Source: Candidatus Bruticola papionis
GTDB taxonomy: Bacteria; Vulcanimicrobiota; Xenobia; Xenobiales; Xenobiaceae
Direction: 5' to 3'
DNA length: 44,280 bases
Assembly: GCA_002407045.1 (NCBI GenBank)
Contig: DHKB01000071.1
Location: 12,285 to 56,564, forward strand
The notes beneath the pieces are model-generated. The model saw nothing but the letters and a program-made list of their open reading frames with translations, did no database searches and had not been told where the DNA came from. Positions 39,091 to 44,280 of the stretch are shown here, in pieces. The translations under genes and the position numbers were made by a program. Position 1 is the first letter of the stretch, and each line of letters starts with the position of its first letter.

Positions 39091-41520
39091 TTATTTTACA
39101 AAAGCGTTGCGCCTATTTTTAGGAATAATTTCGTTAGTGTAGTTGGGCCCAATAGTAACATCGGGCATAGGGAAGGCTTTCAAGCTAAACTGAAAATAAA
39201 GCTCGTTTTGAACACTGCGATAAACTAAGCTAGTAACCCAGTCGTGAGCTTCATAATCGAGTTGGTAGTCTTGATAAGTAAAGCGATGGTTGAATAAGTC
39301 GTAAACGCTCCAGTGGCTGGCATACAAACCATCGAACAATCTAGTACGCAAATTGGTATCCAAATTTCTCCAAGAATGGGAGCGCGGATCGTAGCTGCAA
39401 CTAGCCCCTATAAGCAAATTGTTATTGGGACGAAATTGCAAACGCGGAGTAACATTCTGGAATTGATCAGTCTTAAGGTTATAACCGCTGACTACTGAGA
39501 AATTGAAAACATCGTCCTTAAAGAATTCGATACCGCCAGTAAGGTTTTCATATCCTACTATATGATCGTATTGCAAAGGAGTTTCTCCGCGTGGGTTGAG
39601 CCAGTTATAATCCAAACGCAAAGTACCCACATCGCCTAATTCTTGCATCCAGCCTAAACGCGCCGCTAAAGAATACATACTTTGTCCATTACCATAGAAA
39701 AGCTGCCTAAAACCGGCGCCAGCCAAGAACCTTCCTGAATCGTATTCGAAAGATTGATCTGGAATTTGGAAGCGCAAATCGTAGCGGTTAGTAGAATACA
39801 TACTGGGCGATTCGGTAACGTGGCCTAAACTAATGGAAGTAAGCACTGGAACGTCGCCTATAAAAATAGGGTGAGAGCGCAAAGTAAATTCCGGATTGCG
39901 GTTAAGGCTATAATTGCGACTGCCATTAGTATTTTCTACTTGCAACTCACTATCAAAAAGCTCGCTCGTATGGCGCAAGCCAATTTGATAATGGAATCTA
40001 TCGGCAGTACGATGAGCTGTAGAAATAGTAGACATTTCAGCTTTCCAGGTAGTAGAAAGCTCCGGAGTGAGTTGCAAACTATAATAGCTGCGCCAAGTAT
40101 TGTTGGTGCTTTCGCTGCCTTTAGTATTATAGTTTTGCGAAAAATGCAAATCCTGGCGCTCATCCTTGTGTTGGAAGCTGAAGAGCGAATTGATACGACT
40201 TTCGCTGGTAAAACCGGGAGTTTCAGATCTATTAGAAGAAAATTCCCAAGAAACCCTGGTTTTATCATCAAAATCATAATGGATATTGCTACTTAAATCG
40301 TAGCGCGAGTTGATTTTATCGCCATTTAGGCGATAGTAATAAAAATCGCCTCCACCTTTTCCACCCAAAGTATAGTAGTGCTTAATTCCGGTGCCAATAC
40401 CGGTTTTGCTGTAATAGTCAAGCAAGATTTGACCGTAATTATCGTTATTAAAAACGTAATCAAAAGTATTTCTGGCAAACCATCCATCTACAGAGTTGCT
40501 GCCAATTTGCGGGATAATAGAATTTTGAGCTCGCCTTTGATTGTCCAAGGGAACATTCATAGTAGGCATAGTGTAAAGGCGTTTATCTTTTAAATAAATG
40601 GCTGTATTGCTGGCCACTAATTTATCATTAGGATAAATTTCTACATATTTGGAGACAAATTTGTAATCTAGTTCGTCGGTAGGTTTGTCGCAAGTAGTAA
40701 AAGTAGAATCGGTAAGTACCATCTTCTCTTTAGTCCATTGCAAAGTATCGGCCCAGAAGAAGACATCTCCGTCAATATTGCTATTTTCGTTAGTAGAAAA
40801 ATCGTGGCCCTGACCAGTTACGTTATGCATTACCGTAACTTGGCCGTTGGGATCGTAAGTAAGCCAATCGGCAGCTACAAAGTTATTGTTCCAATAAACG
40901 ATACATTCGCCCACAGCGGTAACTTTGCCAGTAGTTTTATCTAAAACTAAATAATTGCAAAGCATGCGGGCACCCATAACGTCGATGGAGGCGTTGCCTT
41001 CAGCTTTGATGGAATCTTCTGTAACCGTCACTTTATCGGCAATTAAGTGAACAGGAGTGTTAAATTCCGCTTGTTCTGTCGATATGTCGCTATCTACTTC
41101 GTTTGTATCAGAATTACTTGCGTTGAAAGATACGCGCAAGGTATTTCCGTTTTCGCTTCCATCTTGGTAGTTTCCGTAATAATTGGCATAAGATGAACTA
41201 TTGTCGGTGGAAGTTTGGCCAGTAAAAGCGTTGCCATTATCGTTGGATTGGGCAAAAAAACGGCCATAGCCGCCAACGAAACCTTCTACATTGTAGCTTC
41301 TTTTTGTCTGCTGCTGAGCATCTTCCAAGCGTTCCAAACGAGGCAAAAGAGTGTTGAAAGGATTGAGAAACGAACCATTTTGCGGTGATTGGTAGCTTTG
41401 GGGAGTTGGAGCGGTCTCATCAGGCTGTTGAGCTGAAACTTGGCCAGCACAAACTAAGCTGCAAGCCACGACGGCAGCCGCTGCCGCCAGATATTTGCCG
41501 GAAGACGCTCCTAAATTCAT
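39091..41520 (-). CDS. lptD: LptD-like LPS-assembly outer-membrane protein
   Basis: The 809-residue protein has a signal peptide (cut after VSA near residue 30) and a variable Asn/Ser/Gln-rich stretch. An OstA/LptA-like jellyroll domain follows (about 155-290: HLIADKVTVTEDSIKAEGNASI, GECIVYWNNNFVAADWLTYD), then a long C-terminal region of alternating strands typical of a beta-barrel. LptD receives LPS through LptA and inserts it in the outer leaflet. The order of domains fits LptD; overall similarity to the proteobacterial protein is probably low. The few cysteines (CNYL, GECIV, TTCDK, SCSYD) could form disulfides. It follows an unknown lipoprotein gene by 90 bases. Confidence 0.82.
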   Translation of the reverse strand: MNLGASSGKYLAAAAAVVACSLVCAGQVSAQQPDETAPTPQSYQSPQNGSFLNPFNTLLPRLERLEDAQQQTKRSYNVEGFVGGYGRFFAQSNDNGNAFTGQTSTDNSSSYANYYGNYQDGSENGNTLRVSFNASNSDTNEVDSDISTEQAEFNTPVHLIADKVTVTEDSIKAEGNASIDVMGARMLCNYLVLDKTTGKVTAVGECIVYWNNNFVAADWLTYDPNGQVTVMHNVTGQGHDFSTNENSNIDGDVFFWADTLQWTKEKMVLTDSTFTTCDKPTDELDYKFVSKYVEIYPNDKLVASNTAIYLKDKRLYTMPTMNVPLDNQRRAQNSIIPQIGSNSVDGWFARNTFDYVFNNDNYGQILLDYYSKTGIGTGIKHYYTLGGKGGGDFYYYRLNGDKINSRYDLSSNIHYDFDDKTRVSWEFSSNRSETPGFTSESRINSLFSFQHKDERQDLHFSQNYNTKGSESTNNTWRSYYSLQLTPELSTTWKAEMSTISTAHRTADRFHYQIGLRHTSELFDSELQVENTNGSRNYSLNRNPEFTLRSHPIFIGDVPVLTSISLGHVTESPSMYSTNRYDLRFQIPDQSFEYDSGRFLAGAGFRQLFYGNGQSMYSLAARLGWMQELGDVGTLRLDYNWLNPRGETPLQYDHIVGYENLTGGIEFFKDDVFNFSVVSGYNLKTDQFQNVTPRLQFRPNNNLLIGASCSYDPRSHSWRNLDTNLRTRLFDGLYASHWSVYDLFNHRFTYQDYQLDYEAHDWVTSLVYRSVQNELYFQFSLKAFPMPDVTIGPNYTNEIIPKNRRNAFVK

Positions 41521-41610
41521 AATTTTAATTTATTCCTTGCTCGTAAGTTTTTTTTACATGTACTCAAAGAAAAGAGACTGACAAACTTTGTTCTAAGTTG
41601 GTTTATTTTA

Positions 41611-42339
41611 TCACCATTCGTCAGGATAGCTTATCGAAATTTCAAAAGTATCTATGTCAAAATTGGCATAGGGGAAAGCTGCGTCTAAATCGTTGTGAGA
41701 AATCCAGTCATTTATGTAGTCATTGGGATACAAAGACGGACGGGGACTAATTACGCCATACAGCTTATCTATACTTAAAGTATATAAACTGTTGGAATTT
41801 AAGTCATCGCCCATGAAGTCTATTACACGGCCTAAATAAGCGTCACTTGTATTGTCAGTAGTAACTACTTGAGCTGAGAAGTTAGAATTGACAATATATT
41901 GATTTAGGTAAGTGTTAGAATCGTAAGTATCAAGCAATATATTGATACTGCGGCCATCTGAACTGATTGAGCCTTCGGGGTTGAGACTGCCAACTTGATA
42001 GAAAGTAAAGCCAGCGTTAGGCAAATTTGCTTGGCGGGTGTACCAGTCGAAATTGATACCGTCGAATCTGATAAAGTCGGTAAAAGTGTCGGAATCTGTT
42101 ACTTCGATGGTACTGCCGGTAGAATTGAGTAAAATTGCGTAAAAGCCATTACCTTCGGTATCAATCTTTCCATTGGGATTGACCGTAAGGGTAAAACGCA
42201 AGCAAGACGAACCGCTGCTATTGGGAATAGACGAATACTTTGGGCCAGTATCGGAAGCACAACCGCCAACACCTAGTACTACAACTCCGCCCAAAAATAA
42301 GGTCAAAGCTCCGCCTAAAATCGCCGATTTGTTAAGCAT
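41611..42339 (-). CDS. Outer-membrane lipoprotein of unknown function upstream of lptD
   Basis: The 242-residue protein has a type II signal peptide with lipobox VGGC (modified Cys at residue 27). The mature part is acidic, rich in Asn, Asp, Ser and Thr and probably beta-structured, with two similar turns (VNPNGKIDTEGNGFYAI and LNPEGSISSDGRSINIL). I recognise no family. It is the gene directly before lptD in the same direction, a position that would fit an accessory subunit of the LPS translocon such as an LptE analogue; no sequence similarity to LptE is visible. Confidence 0.75.
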   Translation of the reverse strand: MLNKSAILGGALTLFLGGVVVLGVGGCASDTGPKYSSIPNSSGSSCLRFTLTVNPNGKIDTEGNGFYAILLNSTGSTIEVTDSDTFTDFIRFDGINFDWYTRQANLPNAGFTFYQVGSLNPEGSISSDGRSINILLDTYDSNTYLNQYIVNSNFSAQVVTTDNTSDAYLGRVIDFMGDDLNSNSLYTLSIDKLYGVISPRPSLYPNDYINDWISHNDLDAAFPYANFDIDTFEISISYPDEW

Positions 42340-42557
42340 TTTAGATTTTTACCCACCACGAAAAATATAAATAGAGAAAACCCGCGCCTTATTCGCGTAA
42401 GGCTGACAAAATCTTTTTTTCGTGTAAGGGTAAATCCTTGTCAGTAGCCTCAACAATTTGACAAGAGGATAGCTCTGGAGGCAAGAGAAAATGTGGCCGC
42501 TAGTCATAATTTCACAGAAAATCAATTTTGTACAGGTAAAAATGGAGGTCATGCAAG

Positions 42558-44240
42558 TTGACCAAATCAGAAGAAAATAAGGCAATTCCTGACGCTCAGG
42601 CAAAAGGTAAAGCTGATAGTTTTGGGCAAAAAATTTTGTCAGGTAATAGTTATATTAGCGCAGCAATTTTAGGCGCTTTATCTGGTGTTTTATTAAGTTT
42701 GTGTTTCCCATTTGTGCGTTGTCGGCCGCTAGTTTTTGTGGCTTTAGTACCTTTTTTACTGGGAATTATTACTATAAAAGAAAGTAAAAAAGCTTTAGCG
42801 TTGGGATTTTCTTTTGGTTTTGTCCTCCATGTTATTTCCATGTATTGGTTGAAAGTTTTTGGTTGGGGAGCTCCTATAGCTTTAGCCATAGAAAAAGCTA
42901 TAATTCCAGCTCTTGTAGCTTGGTTGGCTGTAAAATTGCGCTCCAAGCAAACCAATTTTTGCCTTTATGCTATCGGTTTAGCCGCACTTTATACTTTAGC
43001 TGAGTATTTACAAACCGTAGGGGTCTTCGGCATGGATTGGGCCTTTTTGTCAATCGCTTTAGCTAGAGTACCTTTACTATTACAAACTAACAGTTTGTGG
43101 GGAATGTGGGGCTTAAGCTTTGCCATAGCTTTAATAAATGTTGGCTTGGCAGAAATTGTGTGGTGTATCATTCATCGCCGCATCTTTGCTTCTGAAATTG
43201 CAGAAGTTGTCCAACAAGAACAAAGCCAAGTTTGTGCCGATAACAAGTCTACTGACGACCATGATATGCATCGTGGAATAAAAAACTGGGCTTATGTAAG
43301 CATTTCGCTTTGGGCTTTTATTATTATCTGGGGTACGGTAACTTTGCTTCAAGCTCCGTCTTTAGCTGAGCAAGCTAAACAACCTGGTGCAGTAAAGTGG
43401 GGCCTTATTCAGCTTTCCATTCCGCAAGAAAAACGCTTCCATCCGTTTTTTGCTGACGAAAACTTTGAAGCTCTAGGTGAAGCCAGCCGCCAAGCTATAA
43501 AAGAAGGCGCCGAAATTATAGGTTGGCCGGAAACTTCCGTTCCGTATCGTCAGTTCTTAGATGATAATTATTATAGACGTCAGATGAGGCGCCTTATCCG
43601 TCGCAATCGCGCTTGGTATTTAGTTGGTTCTATTGAGAGTGCTCCAGACAATGGCTCTTATAATGCCATTAGTACCTGGGATAATATAGGTATTTATCGC
43701 GAACGCTACAATAAATGGAACATCGTACCTTTCGGTGAGTACTTACCAGGGCGTGAATATTGGCCAGAATGGATCCCCGGCGTTAAGTTAGTTATGAACT
43801 ATAAGCCTGGTGAGGGAAGCTGTGCTTTGCAAGTTAAAGACCATAAAGTTGGTGTGCTTATTTGCTTTGAGTCGATGTGCACTTGGGTAGCTAGGCAACA
43901 TGTGCTTAAAGGTGCTGAGGTGCTTTTTGCACCTACTAATGACGCTTGGTTTAAAGAAACTGCCGAATTACCAGGCCATTTTGATATAGATATTATGCGT
44001 GCTGTAGAATTAGCTCGTCCTGTTCTTCCGGTAGGTAATACTGGCATTTCTGGTTTTATCGATAAATACGGTCGTGTTCAGCAAGAGTCAGCTATCAACG
44101 AAAAAAATATTATGGTCGATTATGTCGTACCTAACAGCGCTTTAACACTTTACGCTCGCTTAGGTGATTGGCAAGTGCTTATTTATGCTTTGCTGCTTAT
44201 AGGATGCTTTGCTTATACAAAACGCAATCAACGTGACTAA
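42558..44240 (+). CDS. lnt: Apolipoprotein N-acyltransferase
   Basis: The 560-residue protein has a polar start, six or seven membrane segments (about 32-205 and 240-265) and a C-terminal nitrilase domain. The catalytic triad is visible: E325 in GWPETSVPYR, K386 in NKWNIVPFGEYLP and C436 in LICFESMC. Lnt adds the third acyl chain to the N-terminus of diacyl lipoproteins at the periplasmic side of the inner membrane. TTG is the start, nine bases after GGAGG; an earlier ATG at 42551 is in another frame and stops after nine codons. It is divergent from the lipoprotein gene. Confidence 0.93.
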   Translation: MTKSEENKAIPDAQAKGKADSFGQKILSGNSYISAAILGALSGVLLSLCFPFVRCRPLVFVALVPFLLGIITIKESKKALALGFSFGFVLHVISMYWLKVFGWGAPIALAIEKAIIPALVAWLAVKLRSKQTNFCLYAIGLAALYTLAEYLQTVGVFGMDWAFLSIALARVPLLLQTNSLWGMWGLSFAIALINVGLAEIVWCIIHRRIFASEIAEVVQQEQSQVCADNKSTDDHDMHRGIKNWAYVSISLWAFIIIWGTVTLLQAPSLAEQAKQPGAVKWGLIQLSIPQEKRFHPFFADENFEALGEASRQAIKEGAEIIGWPETSVPYRQFLDDNYYRRQMRRLIRRNRAWYLVGSIESAPDNGSYNAISTWDNIGIYRERYNKWNIVPFGEYLPGREYWPEWIPGVKLVMNYKPGEGSCALQVKDHKVGVLICFESMCTWVARQHVLKGAEVLFAPTNDAWFKETAELPGHFDIDIMRAVELARPVLPVGNTGISGFIDKYGRVQQESAINEKNIMVDYVVPNSALTLYARLGDWQVLIYALLLIGCFAYTKRNQRD

Positions 44241-44280
44241 TATTCTGCACTTGTTTGCTTGCTTGTTTGTTGTGCGTAAT

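Noticed and set aside
39871..40296. 141-codon plus-strand frame inside lptD
   Set aside because: It mirrors the strand-rich lptD gene and shows no independent start signal or recognisable domain.
42551..42580. Nine-codon frame starting at the ATG just after GGAGG before lnt
   Set aside because: The ATG is only two bases from the Shine-Dalgarno; the TTG at 42558 has proper spacing and leads into Lnt.
1..44280. tRNA genes, CRISPR arrays, insertion sequences, phage or defence islands
   Set aside because: None were seen by eye: no regularly spaced repeats, no transposase or integrase motifs and no recognised tRNA.
44240..44280. Short TTGTTTGCTTGCTTGTTTG repeat after lnt
   Set aside because: It is too short and too close to the window edge to interpret.

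Overview
The window reads as a chromosomal segment of a diderm, fermentative, probably strictly anaerobic bacterium. The outer membrane is indicated by an LptD-like LPS-assembly barrel, an ADP-heptose epimerase (HldD), an apolipoprotein N-acyltransferase (Lnt) and lipoprotein/periplasmic products. Anaerobic energy metabolism is indicated by an NfnAB-type electron-bifurcating transhydrogenase and butyrate kinase plus phosphotransbutyrylase. The DUF881 and small-basic-protein (DUF1290) genes, the rapZ-yvcK pair and the short GSI-alpha-like glutamine synthetase are more typical of Firmicutes, Actinobacteria and neighbouring diderm lineages. I infer an uncultured diderm lineage on that side of the tree, but the sequence alone does not fix the phylum. 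I saw no tRNA, rRNA, CRISPR array, insertion sequence, phage gene or attachment site. Coding is dense, with moderate GC, many GTG/TTG starts and well-formed Rho-independent terminators.

Layout. 1-2.2 kb: the 3' part of a Cys-rich LTxxQ-repeat protein, an LPS-kinase-like protein and a UPF0237 ACT protein. 2.7-8.5 kb: two SPFH membrane proteins, NfnA and NfnB, and a LysM-NlpC/P60 wall hydrolase. 8.5-12.6 kb: a YegS/DagK-family lipid kinase and two tandem MATE exporters. 12.7-20.8 kb (minus strand): a fold-type-II PLP enzyme, a fused aspartokinase/diaminopimelate decarboxylase, yvcK, rapZ and glnA. 21.2-28.7 kb: a membrane protein, dapA and the shikimate genes aroA-aroE, aroK (reversed), aroB and aroQ, with aroQ carrying a long extra tail. 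28.7-33.4 kb: a secreted protein, truB, a MEMO-AMMECR1 fusion, DUF881 and DUF1290. 33.5-35.6 kb: buk-ptb. 35.7-37.8 kb (minus): two unrecognised genes. 38.0-44.2 kb: hldD, lptD, an unknown lipoprotein and lnt.

How the genes fit together. dapA and the AK/DapDC fusion supply lysine and diaminopimelate. The aro genes supply chorismate precursors; only aroF/G-type DAHP synthase and aroC are missing from the window. GlnA assimilates ammonium. NfnAB balances NADH, NADPH and ferredoxin, and buk-ptb recover ATP as butyrate or another short-chain acid leaves the cell. The envelope genes at both ends build and remodel peptidoglycan, LPS and lipoproteins. The least explained parts are the zinc-ribbon protein and its small partner (35.7-37.8 kb), the tail of AroQ with the small ORF coupled to it, the degenerate KFGGTS motif in the aspartokinase half, and an unknown lipoprotein directly upstream of lptD.
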